Source: Stichopus chloronotus
Lineage: Eukaryota; Echinodermata; Holothuroidea; Aspidochirotida; Stichopodidae
DNA length: 64,000 bases
Direction: 5' to 3'
Assembly (NCBI GenBank): GCA_021234535.1
Contig: CM037836.1
Location: 22,868,769 to 22,932,768, forward strand
Part shown: in pieces, positions 11,040 through 23,459 of the stretch
How the letters are laid out: each line of letters starts with the position of its first letter
How positions within the stretch are numbered: the stretch's first letter is position 1
Program-made: the position numbers and the translations under genes
Notes under the pieces: generated by a model
What the model was told of the DNA's origin: nothing
What the model saw: only the letters and a program-made list of their open reading frames with translations
Databases searched by the model: none

Positions 11040-11730
11040 ATGCACTACTAATGCCCACTCTCTGGTCAGTTCCATAGGCCCTAGCTACAGTACCAGTGCC
11101 CATTCATCTCTGCTCAATCTCTGATCATATTTATACACTATAGTGACCACCTTCTGGACACTTTCATGCATTACCACTGCTGGCTCTCTGTTCACCTTCA
11201 TGCATTACTAGTTACAACTCTCTGGTCACTGTTATGCATTACTACCGACCATTTTCTCATCTGACCTTCATGCATTATCAGTGTCTGTTCTCTGGTCACT
11301 TTTATGCATGCCCGCTCTCTGGTCACCTTTATGCGTTACCAGTGCCGGCTCTCTGTTCACTTTCATTTCATGCATACTGCTTACCACTCTCTGGTTACCT
11401 TTATACATTACTTACAGTGACCTCTCTCTGGTCATCTTCACGCAGCACCAGTGACACGCTCACGGGACATTGTTATATATGCAATACCACTACCTACTCT
11501 GTGGTTTCCTTTGTCATGTTACTAGTGCTCTCTCATCACCTTCATGCACTACTCCAGCAAACCACTCCCTGGTCACCTTTATGCATTACTAGTGGCCACA
11601 CTCTGGTCAACTTTATACATTACCGGCGACCACTCTCTGCGTGGTGATCTTTATGCATTACCACTCCCTGGTCAACTTTATGCATTACAAATTCCCACTC
11701 TCTGATCACCATTATGCATCAATGATTGGA
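11040..11730. repeat. Degenerate minisatellite, period about 32-36 bp
   Basis: Roughly twenty diverged units carry the core CTCTCTGGTCACCTTTATGC followed by ATTACCAGTG-like sequence. Unit length drifts and some units have lost parts, so the array is old. The open frame running through 11234-11647 is a by-product of the repeat (Leu/His/Ser-rich) and not a gene. Confidence 0.85.
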
Positions 11731-12570
11731 TCAGTTCCTATCAAGTGACTTTAAATTCCTTCTGAAGAAATTAAGATGACCACAAAAGTGTTCCCCTTGA
11801 CTTTTTTTTCAGTTGCCCGCGGGACTAGTAATTGAAATTTGTAGGTAGTCAGGAAGCTTGTTTCACAAGTCCACATTTTTTTAAATTGATGAAACGCGAT
11901 GCCCTACTGTACATTTCTTAATGCAATGGACAGCATTTATCAGATGGCTCTAAAATAATCTAGCGTGATTTAACAGACTAATTAATTTAATAATGAATAC
12001 TGATTCAAACCGAGTGCACGCCTTTTGGACGATTTGTATAGCACACCTTAAAAATAATTAAAGTTTCCCCTCAAGGTTCATCTTTGAAGTACAATAGCTA
12101 AGCTATTTGTGAATCAACAGCACTCCCCTTCTCCATTGTCTCTACAGAAAGCATGAAGTACTAGAGAAAACACTCAAACTATTAAAAGGCATATCAAAGT
12201 GATACTAAGAGGCCTGTTTGAAGCTGAAATACCCATGGGACTTAGCCTTGGCTTAGTGTCACTTTTCCATGTCAGGAAAGTGGACTTAGCCTTGGAAGAA
12301 AATTGGAAATGCGCATTTTACAGTCAAAACAGTATGTACCTCATTCTGACTGATATAGCCTAGGCTAGTGAGTCTATGTTGAGTTAACGTTACCATAGTG
12401 TAAAGCCTAGCCTTCAAACAAAGTGACGAAACACAATTCATATCTTTCAAAATGTGAGCTATTACCTATCACTACAGGTAGTACAACTTTTAATAATTTC
12501 CAGTCCTCTCAGAGTGAATGGGGTATTTTATTCCAAAAATGCACCTTATTAATTTTACACGGAGTATATT

Positions 12571-12798
12571 CCCCAAAACTTACTGGTTTGGGAATTCGCT
12601 AGCGACGTACTCACCTCACATAACATATGCATTACCATATTGACCATGGTCTGGCATCTGGCAATTTTGTGTGTGTGTGTGTGTGTATGTGTGTATCTGG
12701 CCACCGCCCTTCCGTACTTGCCAGCAAACCAAAGCTGGCAATTACGGAAGGGGTGGTGGCATAGGTTATATGAGGTGAGGGAGTGCGCGCTGTGAATC
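12571..12798 (+). repeat. Family A dispersed repeat, copy 2, with internal inverted repeat
   Basis: This is the fullest forward copy, running from the CCCCAAAACTTACTGGTTTG hairpin to CGCTGTGAATCC. It holds a (TG)n tract at about 12668-12690. A right-hand block, GCTGGCAATTACGGAAGG through ATATGAGGTGAGG, is the reverse complement of the left-hand CCTCACATAAC...CTTCCGTACTTGCCAGC, so this copy can fold back on itself. Confidence 0.8.
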
Positions 12799-13158
12799 CT
12801 ATATTACCATTTGGATAGACTAGGCCCAAACCACGTAATTACCGTCGTGAAGAATTAACAGAATTTTATCAAAATGTTACTCTTTTTCACTTCACAGATT
12901 TCGGAGCAAGCCTAGTGGTCCTATTAAGTACTAGATATGTTACGTAAAACAGATTAGAATGTTTTACCGAGATCTGGGAGATTTAAAAATGTCGTATGAG
13001 TTACTATCAAGCAGTCACTGTGAAAGCGAGATTCACGCTGAACCAGAAATTTAAGCTGGAAACCATAGATACTGGTCTACAGTTTTCATGTATAACATTG
13101 TGGCAGTGAACCAACGACATTGCTTCATCTTTGGTTGTTTTAAATGACATAAAACTTC

Positions 13159-13249
13159 AGTCAGATTTTTACTCGCCCATCGGACGACAAAGGGAACATC
13201 GTCCGCTAATGTTCTCAATCGCATTGGGCGAGCGGGCGACTGCTTATTT
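13159..13249. repeat. Nested inverted repeats beside the 13250 hairpin
   Basis: CTCGCCCA (13172-13179) pairs with TGGGCGAG (13225-13232), and CGGACGA (13181-13187) with TCGTCCG (13199-13205). CAGTCAGAT at 13159 is the reverse complement of ATCTGACTG at 13255, so this block and the hairpin appear to be one composite foldback element. Confidence 0.6.
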
Positions 13250-13351
13250 CCCCGATCTGACTGTCAGAGCGACAGTGTTACAGTACTGTAGCAGCATTTT
13301 CAAACCCTGCTACAGTACTGTAACACTGTCGCTCTGACAGTCAGATCGGGG
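13250..13351. mobile_element. Near-perfect hairpin, 45-bp stem and 12-nt loop
   Basis: The left arm 13250-13294 (starting CCCCGATCTGACTGTCAGAG) is matched without mismatch by the reverse complement of 13307-13351. The loop is CATTTTCAAACC. Perfect arms imply a recent origin or continued homogenisation. It most likely represents a foldback transposable element; a source of double-stranded small RNA is an alternative. No coding potential. Confidence 0.75.
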
Positions 13352-13359
13352 GAGAGGGG

Positions 13360-14950
13360 TACGTATGATGCATAGTCTTGCACTGCCACTGGATGTATAC
13401 ATACCCCAAGGAGGGACATTCAGTCAGAAGATATAGGGTTTCAATTCTGGTAAGAAAATCAAGAGTGCTGCGGAGGTGCTGAGGCAAGTAAGAGTGGCAT
13501 TACACAACTTAGAGATCACCTTGAACCGAGTTGAAACTTGAGATAGGAAAGTTAGATATGATTATTACAAAAACTGATGACCAGAAGAAGCAGCTCTAAT
13601 GTATAAACTTGATCTCTTCAGCATCAGCAAAGTCTGAAGTTTTTTGTGAAAGTTTTCCTTAATAGCTTTCTTATCCTGAAAGAGAATATTAGGGAGAGTC
13701 TAGCGGGAGGAGACAGAAGATGTACATGCGAGGAACACGAGTCTCTAAAAGCGTTCACTGGAGTCATCTGTACAGCGAGATATTTTGAAAGTTGATGGAG
13801 ATATGTTTAACCGTCACAATGTTCTGAGGAGAAGTATGTAATACAGAACTTTCCATAGATTGGCATTACTACTCAATTAGTCTAACATCTCATATCTGGC
13901 AGCCTTCTGAAAATGGTATGCAAATTAGACAGATAAGAACAGAATGCTAGTATTGGATTTTCACATTAATACCTTTGACTTCACAACCCTTTCACACAGA
14001 CCATTCAAAACAGCATCTAAAATAAGAATGGAAAAAAAAAAAAAAATGAAGGTTGCCTTTCTTAAATTTAGCCTTTTGCTTTGAACATTTTCATGTCTCC
14101 ATAGAAACCATCAAATATACAGAAGCAGTTTTTCTTCCTATCAGGAAGAGGAGAGAACCTGTAACAAAGTTGTGTACTTTTCTCATAAAGCTTCAATTAT
14201 GAAATCATGATTGCAAGAAATTTGATGACATCCTCGAACCTCTGCTCACTGAATTCGGAGCAGTCGATCATTGTTTGCATAAAAGGCACAGGAGACAAAA
14301 AGTAAGATGCAGATGTTTGCTCTTTCGTTTGACTTTGCGGGCAAACGAACATTGGAGGCATTTGTGTGGGTGAGCCACGGATGAAACGATATGAGGATTC
14401 TTTGCATGGAAGTGATTGAATTAAATGAATTAAAATTCAATTTGCCCATGGACACAATAATATATACCGCATGGCTCGGCTATAACGGGTGATTTTGTAT
14501 TAAGAGGAGCTAACAAATTAAAAAAAAATTAAAACGGTCGCCATGGAATTATATAAGTACTGGAAAGCACAGGCAGATGTAGTGAACAAGGTGTGCTAAT
14601 GTGCTGTCCTGATGTGTGCCTAGTTGTTTTTAATTCTTCTGCTACTTACAGTTTTGCCTGCCACATTGAACTGTTGTTCTCTTATCCACCTGTTTCCTTT
14701 AGCTATTGTGTCACATGTTTTGCAAGTCAATTTTGCTTGATGAAATTCTTTCTCGTTTACCGCTTTGTCAGTGCTTTCTACAGTCTTGAACATGTAAAAG
14801 TTATAAACTTTCAATTTTTGAAACAGTTGTTTACAACCTTTTTCTCTCCCCATGTGTGGTAGTTTAAACCCACTGATTATAACTTAGCTGTTGATAGGTA
14901 GGAAATGACTTTTGGATCAACCTCAATTGTACGTTGAAATATGGTTCATA
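13360..14950. other. Non-coding stretch, no gene seen
   Basis: No convincing exon. GTCTCCATAGAAACC near 14095 resembles a weak RFX-type X-box. Opposed open frames at 14593-14862 show no splice support. Confidence 0.4.
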
Positions 14951-14955
14951 AGGCA

Positions 14956-15290
14956 CCATGTCAAAAGTTGGCCTCCCAGCTGCTGGCACAGCCGCTGCAG
15001 CGGCTGTTAGTCAGTTTGGGAACAAAAGAGCACCTTAGCAACAAGGCCCTGCCAGCCAGTGCAGCCGGCTGCATTACCGTTATGTTTGGTCATGACATGT
15101 TTCATTGATTCCCGATGCCACTATGGCTGGGAGGCCGCTGCAGCCACTATTAACAGTGTGTGTGTTGGAAAGTGGCTTCAGCCAGTGCAGCCACATGCTC
15201 TTTATCACTGAGTTTACCCTAGCAACACCCAGCGGCTGCAGCGGCCTTGCCAGCCCCTGCAGCGGCCTTGCCAGCCAACTTTTGACATGG
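14956..15290. mobile_element. Foldback element with inverted ends and CTGCAGCGG repeats
   Basis: The left end, CCATGTCAAAAGTTGGC, is repeated inverted at the right end, GCCAACTTTTGACATGG. Inside are GC-rich repeats of CTGCAGCGG and CCTTGCCAGC, including the perfect palindrome CAGCCGCTGCAGCGGCTG near 14989. The 335-bp block is far richer in G+C than its surroundings and carries no plausible protein. No target duplication is evident. Confidence 0.7.
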
Positions 15291-16209
15291 AACCTAACTG
15301 CATGTATCTTAGATGGGTATACATCTGGGTATGTATCCCAGTACCCACCCGACGATCTCACAACCTGGTTGTGAAATTGCTACCGGTGATCCAAACTTTC
15401 AATACAACTACATTGTACAGAATTTACGTGTGACAAATTTCAGCATGTATGCCCCACTACTGTGTAAAGAACACTTCAGAGTCACGCCCAAGGAAGACAC
15501 CATACTGGTCAGCAAGGGTCTGGACTAGCCAGCAGTAGCTCTTGCCGACTGGCATGTAGCCTTAAACTGCTAGCTTCTGACCAGCAATGCAATAAGCAAC
15601 CTCAGAAAGAGTACTTATAAAACACCACACCTTCTAACACACAACATACCACTTCACCAAACATTAAAACTACAAATCATCATGTGAATTTGATTTTGTG
15701 CAACATTTCTGAGTGGTTAGAGTAAACAATTACATCACTGATCCAGGGAACAGCTTTGATTTATGACGTACGGTGGGTCTCACTAAATTTCTCAAAACTA
15801 AAAATCAGCCAGTCCACGATGTTATCAGTAAAATCCTGGCTCTCCAATCATCAGTTCACCATATGACAACTAAACTGACTAGTGGCAGTATTTCATATGA
15901 AGAAAAACAATGTGGAGCTTTTGCAAGAAGTTCTGCTATATCTGGACTTGTTCACTGTTTGCAGTTCCAAATCTCTGGGCTTACTTGTGGTTGCACTCCA
16001 TTGGCAGAGCAAGACCGTGTTTGTGTGAACACAGTAATTGATCACTTTTTGTTTAAGCAGGGGGTGTTAAGTCAGACAAAAGGTGCAAACACATTGTCCA
16101 TGCATGAGGGAAATCAACTCATGAATTGTATTTTTGGGCAATAAACTTTACAATTTTAGAATACCCAGCCTTTCAGAAGGTCTTTTTTACAAGTGGAGTC
16201 ATGAGTCGC

Positions 16210-16800
16210 AGTCGAGCAAGGAAGAACAAAGTAGCAAATCCAATCACACTAATACTGTGTGCCAATCAACTTTGACAATAACTCTGACTTCACTGCAACT
16301 CCGACTCCTGCCCCCCTCGACTGTGACTTCACCTTAAACTACATGTCAAATATTGACTCCATCTAAAATTTGTACTGTCACTATGACTCCGACTCCAGCA
16401 GCAAGTATAATTACCACCTCGACTCCACCTGTAAATAAATATCAAAGATGCATCCCTCCCACCTCGACTCTGACTCCACCTGAAAACACATGTCAAAGTA
16501 CAATGCAAGTACATGTTTAAGTCACTGCGACTCTGACTCGTCTTTTAGTATCATCAACCAATAGATGCTCCCCGCCACCTCGACTCCAACTCCACCTGGA
16601 TATACATTTCAAAGTCAGTGCAGTTACACATTCAATGACTCTGACTTTGACTGTGACTTCGACTCCAGTTTTATGTACACATTACTTTCAATCTCCTTCC
16701 TGCCTCCCACCTCGACTCCGACTCCAGGTATTACTACAGTACATGTCCTCAAAAACAAATGTCCTTTTCAAATGTGCTTTGACTCCGAAGGAAAAGAAAA
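16210..16800. repeat. Degenerate tandem repeat rich in CGACTCCGACTCC
   Basis: Units of about 70-90 bp carry CACCTCGACTCCGACTCC or CTCTGACTCC clusters followed by CACATGTCAAAG-like sequence. The hexamer GACTCC/GACTCT recurs many times. Several stop-free frames (Thr/Ser/Pro- or Asp/Ser-rich) arise from the hexamer and are not genes. Confidence 0.75.
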
Positions 16801-16879
16801 GAGAGAAGACTGAACTTCCATAACCATTGGAGCCTTGGAGGCCTACTGTAAAGCGTTGGGTTCAAGTGCGACTCCACAA

Positions 16880-19840
16880 ATCCAACATAAGGGAGAAGGT
16901 CACATGTGCAGGGGTATTCTAAAATTACTCCATAACGACTTCATTTTCCCAACAAAGATAAACTATGCCCCTTTGAGTCATTGTCTCAGAGGTTTCCCAT
17001 GCTTTCCTTATATGGCACAGCGTTTCTCCAGTTTTGCAAAGTATGAAGTCCTTTTGATGAACAACTAACCAGTTTATTAAGAAGCGTTATATTTCGACTG
17101 TCTCTCCAAAGCAGGCAATCACATCGCAACCTGCAATTCGACAGCTACTGGTCAGTTGAAAATATGGCGTAGATGAAAACCGATCTAACAACTTGCCATG
17201 AGAGGGAAAACAATTAATTGATCCTTTGAGTGGTAATTCTTATGGCTTTTTATTATTTATACTCTTAAAAGTGAAACAAAAGTCCTCCTCTTCTCCTTAC
17301 TATACTCTGGATGCTTGACTGGACCAGTCAATTGGCATTATCACACCACGTACCCAACAATATTGTCACCATGGTGGATGGTCAGTACGACAAAATGCCA
17401 AGTTTCATTTAACGATTTAGTTGTGACTTTAAGCTCGAGAAAAAAAGTTCTTAGAATGCATTCTGAACAGTGAGTGGTCATAAGTACTCTAAACTGAAAG
17501 CAATAATTCACATCAAAAGCCAAACATGCTTATTTTGATGAAAGAAATTTTACTCACAGAACCATAGAAAGAAACGTAATTTTCAGAATATTTGTCCATA
17601 TCTGTAACCAGATGACATGTTATTCATAAAACTTCTTCACAAACATTGAAAAATTTCATGCCCTTGCAATTAGGGATGCTTGGAATAGATTATGATGTGG
17701 TTTCAGCTGGCAAGTGTAAAAATATAGATGTACATGAACTTTATCACATCATCCCCCTTTGAACAACTTTTAAACAAAAATAAAGGTAGAATTTCAACTA
17801 TTTGTTGCTCAAGAATGATTTGTTCATCCAAACTTTCAAAAATTCAAATTGATGCATCTTCCATAACTGATCATCTGGCATGGGGTTTTGAGGAGATGAA
17901 TCTCTTGCAGATATTTATTGATGCAGCCTCGAATGGCTAAACAACTTCTAAAGCTACTATATGCTCGCAATGTTGGTGCATTTGTAAATGCCCTGTTACC
18001 CTTTAAAAGTCAAAATCATCAACCTGAGATGAACATCTCTGACAGAATCTTTTGATCAGCTGATTGCAATCGTCGTAACAAATGAATCACACACATTTAT
18101 TCTTTCGATTTGTTACAATCTTCCAAAGGTCCTGATCCTCCTAAGCTAATTCAGGCACACTCTAACTTTTTACTCTCATGTCAGCTGTTATGATGTCATT
18201 GGATATAGCTCCAATATCAGAATTCTTCTTTTGCCTTTTTCCTCTTGTTTCCTCCTGGATTAAAAGATTCTCAGAATAATGATTTATTCACAATTTTGAG
18301 TTTTACAAAAAGGAGATCCTTGCATCATCATCCACAGGAGTACACACACACACAGAGCAAGAAAGGAAATATCAAGCTGTGATGGTAATTACTTCCATGG
18401 TTCTAGCTATCATGCAAATTATGAAATGCCCTAGCTAGCACCTTGCAGGAGCTGATACAGAAACTCAAGTAACATAGATGGCGCTATAAATAAACCGGTA
18501 TCTCTTACACTATTTATGTGTACTTACAGTAATTGTCACAAAGCTAGAATTTTAAGCCTCATTGGACAGAGATTTTCACTGATTCCCAAATGCTTAATTT
18601 ACAATGCAAGGAACAAAAAGTATCACCACAGCTGTTGAAAATAAAGCTTCAGGTTATCTCGCAAAAGATGCATCCGTGGCATGTCGCTAGGTTTTGGAAG
18701 GAAATGTACTTTTTTTCCTAAAAAATTAACAGGCCAGTCTCAGATGGTTTCCTGTCAATTTTTCTTTCTCTGGTAAATCTGAAAAGGAGAATATCTGTTC
18801 ATGAGCAGACACATGCACCAACCAGCTCCAAGGTGTAATGTTGTGACACAACCATGAGAGTGAAGGCACTTGGTCACCTGGGCATCTCATGTGCAATCAA
18901 ATTTTCATGACTTCGAAACGTTTCAGCTGATATGCAACAGATGTACATATGGCTGTTTACTTTTGCTGATACACACGTTGCTATACAAACTCAACACCCG
19001 GATGGACAAAACTAACACAGGGAATTTGGCATGATGCTGGCACAAAAATGTTCACTTTATGGTGCTGTTGTGGCTTTAATTGTGATAAATTTAAATGTAG
19101 CTTGTACATACTGTATATTTACACATCTGCTATTCTTAACTCTTGTGTGAGCAACTCATCACCCAACATGGAGCGAGACATCGAAAGGAAGGTGGGCAGT
19201 TGCTTGCCCTCCTAAAAAATTTTCATGTCCAGCCCTGACTGAGAGGGTCTATGGATGCAGACCTACAACAGGAGTACGAGTTACACATCTCACAATGCAG
19301 AAAAAATCCCTTACACCATCTCAACAACAACTTCCCATTCATGAGTTCCCAGTTAAAAAAAAAAAAAAACTTATTATTCAAAACCACATCTGGATTCCTT
19401 CTCATGAGGAGACTCCTTGAGAATATAGTAATGTGAAGCCTGCACTGACTTTAATAATCCACAGCTAGCTGATTGGTAACAAATCTCAGCAGCGTATTAG
19501 AATTTATGCAAAGGACTCACTAATTGTGGCAGATGATGAGTGAAGTGGTCTTAGATTACTCATAACCGATTAGTACAGAAGCGGATATTTCGACTTCAAA
19601 TAAACCGTCATGAGATGGAGAGAAATAAATGTCTCCTTTGTGAATAAGAGGGATCAAAGAGCTAAGATATCACTTAGAAATGTCTGAAAAATAACTAGTA
19701 AACAATCTGGCTCTCTTGCTGGGTCTAATGTCATATATGGTTTTGATGTTATGTATATGGTTTTGTAATTTTTTTCTGTGTTTGTGTATATATACATACT
19801 CATACATAAACAGATACATGCAGAGTAAGTCGGTCTAGCT
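16880..19840. other. Non-coding stretch with one family C fragment
   Basis: No exon candidate of quality. A reverse family C fragment lies at 17775-17880 (CAACTATTTGTTGCTCAAG, TTTGTTCATCCAAACTTTC). Confidence 0.4.
17775..17880 (-). repeat. Family C dispersed repeat, reverse fragment
   Basis: Shares ATTTGTTGCTCAAGAATGAT and GATGCATCTTCCATAACT with the reverse copies at 3861 and 32087. Confidence 0.5.
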
Positions 19841-19844
19841 GTCT

Positions 19845-19945
19845 GACAGACATACAGATGGACAGATATGATAGATCTAGACAGACAAACAGGACAGGCA
19901 GACAGCCAGATAGCCAAACAGACAGCGATAGACAGATAGATAGGT
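19845..19945. repeat. Imperfect CAGA/GATA tetranucleotide microsatellite
   Basis: Interrupted runs of GACAGACA, GATAGATC and CAGATAGATAG make up the block. The Cys/Leu/Ser-rich frames on the minus strand here come from the repeat. Confidence 0.8.
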
Positions 19946-20401
19946 GCTTGGTTTTTTTCCAATTTTCTCTTCGAAAATCTCACAAGATTTGTGTAATAAA
20001 TGTACCATAGATGCCTGAAGAAAACACTGACAAAATCTGCACAATATACACAAACAGATACAACTAAAACTAGGACAGAACAGTAAATTGGTCTTTATAT
20101 GTCTCTCACAAGAGGCAAAGAAGAAAATCTTTTTGGCAATGCACAATACAGTTTTTGTTAAATGTTCTATGATGATGCAATAGAACAATTACTAAGGAAG
20201 GAGAACACTCACTCAGTGGCTAATTACTCTGTATTTGTGCACAACAAAACAAAGAAGCTTCACACAATAAGTAAACTTGAGGGCAACTTCACACAAATTT
20301 ACTTACAGCTAGAATTAAAGGAAATCCAATCCCTGCAGATTAGCCAAAAATATAGAAATTATCTGCATCAAATTGGGTCTGAACAAAACCATACAGTTTA
20401 G

Positions 20402-20456
20402 CCACAACTCACTGGTGTGGGTATTCACAAGTGACCATACTTGACCCCCCCCCCCC
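20402..20456 (+). repeat. Family A-related 5' fragment ending in C12
   Basis: ACTGGTGTGGGTATTCACAAG matches the segment at 22956 and resembles the 5' hairpin region of family A. It ends in a C12 homopolymer at 20445-20456. Confidence 0.5.
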
Positions 20457-22610
20457 GCTTCATAATGCATACATTTAGCCTTTCTCTAACAATGTCCTCT
20501 GAATGTCCACGAATATTGAGATAGATCTGCACGAAATTGAGTCTGAAGAACATACCCATATAGTAAGCACATTTTGATGCTCAGAGTAGGAGAAAATTTG
20601 TCCCAACTTGGTAATATTTGCCTAGTCACACACTCACTTGTAAATGCCCTGAGATCTTTCAATCCATTTAATTTACAATTTAGGAAAATCATCAGTGAGA
20701 TAATCACGCTGCAAATCCTTTGGCTGGATGTGTTTTTGCTTTGTTTTTCTTCTCTGCATGTCGACTGGGCATATTAAAGGGAAACTATGAAAAAAAAAGA
20801 ATGTTTTGAAATAATGTTTCTCAAGAGTCCACAAGGAATGCACTCATCGAAAAATGTACTGGAAGATGAATGGTTTGAAAGCTGCTACCACTGGACAGTG
20901 ATGCTTGAGGAAGGGGTGCCCACAAGGTCGATCAAACGACAAACAGCTCGGGCAAGCTTGCAATGGGAGCAGTATGCAGATACACATCTTCTGTAGATGG
21001 ATATCTCAAGGGTATTTAACAGCATAAATTTTTGGAGAGAAGATTACTAAAGATCTAAACAGTTCCATGATTTTCTTCCAACTGTGCTCGCATGAACTTT
21101 TTTTTCTCAAGTTGTCCATAATTTTTTCTTGTTATTAACTGAATGGCTGCACAACTAAAATGCCTTGTAAAAGCTAATTCCTCTGACACTAATCTAAAAT
21201 TGAGTTCAAAATGTATGTGCAAGAATTCTGGGAACCTTACCATTATACACACTAGTTACAAAGACAATACATAATGTTACTGTATGTTATGCAGTAATGT
21301 GTTATTTTCAAACACATCTCACTGCATGAATTATGTGCATAAATATACATCACACATATTAATACATGTGGTGCATTAAGTGCATACATGTAACCTGGTA
21401 CCACATGGGCAGAAATGATGTATTGACTGCAAGTATACTGCAGATGGTATCATGTCTAACATTCCAGTGTAATAATGATGCATGCTGTGAATACACGGGT
21501 AGGTTGTAATCACGTGTTGAGGTTAGCCTACTTGACAATATGCAGAAATGTCATACCAATTCATCTACGATGAAATGCACAAGGTGATCTGGAGAAGTGT
21601 CGACCATTATATAATTACAGATGAAATGTGAACTCGATCATTTAAATACTCATTACACATGGGGTGAAAATTGGTCATCCAGTGACAAATGAACATGGAA
21701 TGGTTCAGTTTTATTCACAAAGTATACAGTTTTTGTACTGACACCTGATGACAAAATCCACCATACGGATCGAACTACATGCAGGGAAGTAATTTGTGAT
21801 TAACGCAGTGCACGTGCAATTTGTAAAGTCAAACAAATGTATTTTGGTTTCATATGTTAAAGCCAGTCGACAGTTTACTTCTTATTCCCTTTGACTTACA
21901 TTTGGTCTCTCGCAATTCAACTTAAGTTAACTGGATTAAACCAAAAAGTCAGATGATTTAGTTCAACTGAAACATCGAGGAATAATACTGACTAAATTCA
22001 CACTGACAATGACCCACATGACTGTTGAATGGCTTCTTGAGATTGCATGTTAAAGTTTTGTAAAGCTGAAGAATTGCTCACGGGCAAACTTGGAAGAATA
22101 CTGTTTCTAATTTTGTTATCCCATTTGGGGATGAGATCAGTGATGATGCTAACTGCCTATTTGTCCATGCAAAGATGTTATCAGAGCTAAAGGTGACTTG
22201 GGTCAGCTGGTATGAGAAAAAAATCTTGGATACAATAGTTGATCTGACATTGGGTTGAAAGTGATTTAACATGCACACAAGAGGCTCATTCATATGGAAA
22301 AGGTATGGTTGCAGGATAATTTTGGTCAGATTATTTTGCAGACTTTACTCGACAACAAATTTTTACATGTGTGTAAGCTGGACCCACATGGAAAACACAT
22401 TGCCGCTCTTAAGAAGTGAAAGGAAAATAATGCTGATTCAGCCCTGATGTATCCAGACAGGTTCTCTCTGTCACGCCAGGCCATTTGAGATTAAAAGGAC
22501 CACATCATGGGATTTGCATGGTTCCTGCCAGATCCTCCATTTCTGGCCAAGGCCACAAGACACTTTCATGGATAGCGATATCTTATATGATTTCAGATAT
22601 TAGCTAGGCG

Positions 22611-22627
22611 TCCTCCGTCACGGAGGA
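22611..22627. repeat. Short hairpin TCCTCCGTCACGGAGGA
   Basis: Seven-bp arms around a 3-nt loop lie within a GC-richer 500-bp block that holds an open minus-strand frame (22706-22912). Too short and isolated to assign a role. Confidence 0.35.
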
Positions 22628-22705
22628 TTGAAAGTGGTGTCTAGTTATGGCGCTGAAATGTATCTCCACTGGTCAAAGGATCTGCGAACATCCCATCATT
22701 TTATT

Positions 22706-22912
22706 CGTCATTCTTAAAGGCCACACGTACTGCAGCCTCTTGGTACACCATTTCGAGCTGACTGACCGAGGCAGACGTGGCGATTGAGAATATCCTTAGA
22801 GCAGTCGCCTCAAAGACACCTACTACTTTCGTCACTTCTGCCACTCTGCTTCCCGGTGACCTCCCACCAGGGTCTCTCCTGTCACAGTGCCAATCTACAT
22901 TGCCACTCTAAT
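22706..22912 (-). CDS. GC-rich open frame, possible exon or element remnant
   Basis: On the minus strand about 68 codons are open and end at TAA. They include VAEVTKVVGVFEATALRI and SIATSASVSQLEMVYQEAA, with a normal-looking amino-acid mix and several CpG-containing codons, unlike the flanks. No ATG begins it and no clear acceptor was found just upstream. It could be the end of an exon, a fragment of a transposon protein, or a chance frame in a GC-rich repeat. No family recognised. Confidence 0.22.
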
Positions 22913-22955
22913 GCATAAGGGTGAGCATGGTCACTATATGTCTACAATATGAATT

Positions 22956-23030
22956 CCCCACAATTTACTGGTGTGGGTATATTCACAAGTAACTTACTCC
23001 TTGCTACTGCCCACCTCCCATCCCACTGGG
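22956..23030 (+). repeat. Family A-related 5' fragment with hairpin
   Basis: CCCCACAATTTACTGGTGTGGG repeats the layout of the family A start, followed by ATTCACAAGTAAC as at 20402. A second hairpin (TGCCCACCTCCC / GGGATGGGCA) follows. Confidence 0.5.
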
Positions 23031-23328
23031 ATGGGCAGTCACTGTTGTTTCCTCTGTTGACCACACATCTATGAGGGCTCTGCTTTCCCACTGCACCCTC
23101 TGTAATATTGCAGGGAGCCCAGTGCTAGAATTTTATTCTAGAGTAGGGATGAAAAATGCATGATCAGTGCAATCAAGCAACTATATCGCTTGTGTGTGTT
23201 GTGAAAACAGGCGAGCACCTTCAATGTCACAGAACTGAAATTTAATACACATACAATCCATTTAGTATTAAAAGGATAGCCCATGCAGCCACAAATAGAG
23301 CTTTGATACATTGAATCCTCAGATTTAC

Positions 23329-23439
23329 CTATTCTTGAGTAAGTAAATGTCATTCTGACCATATAGTGCCTTCCATTCAAGTCCCACGTGTGGTTCCCGA
23401 CATAGGAGCGCTTGAAGATGCCACATGTGTTACCAAAAG
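23329..23439 (-). CDS. Candidate exon, gene unknown
   Basis: On the minus strand, between an acceptor ending CTGTAG and a donor AATAG|GTAAAT, 36 codons are open with phase 1 at both ends. The peptide includes FGNTCGIFKRSYVGNHTWD and GRHYMVRMTFTYSRI, with balanced composition. The acceptor has only a moderate pyrimidine tract and the donor is not strong. No domain recognised. A chance frame is quite possible. Confidence 0.22.
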
Positions 23440-23459
23440 CTACAGTAACTTGAGGCAAG

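Noticed and set aside
11234..11647. 137-codon stop-free frame
   Set aside because: It lies entirely in the degenerate minisatellite and its composition mirrors the repeat unit.
16820..16880. tRNA B-box-like GGTTCAAGTGCGACTCC
   Set aside because: No A-box at the right distance and no cloverleaf; it lies at the edge of the GACTCC repeat.
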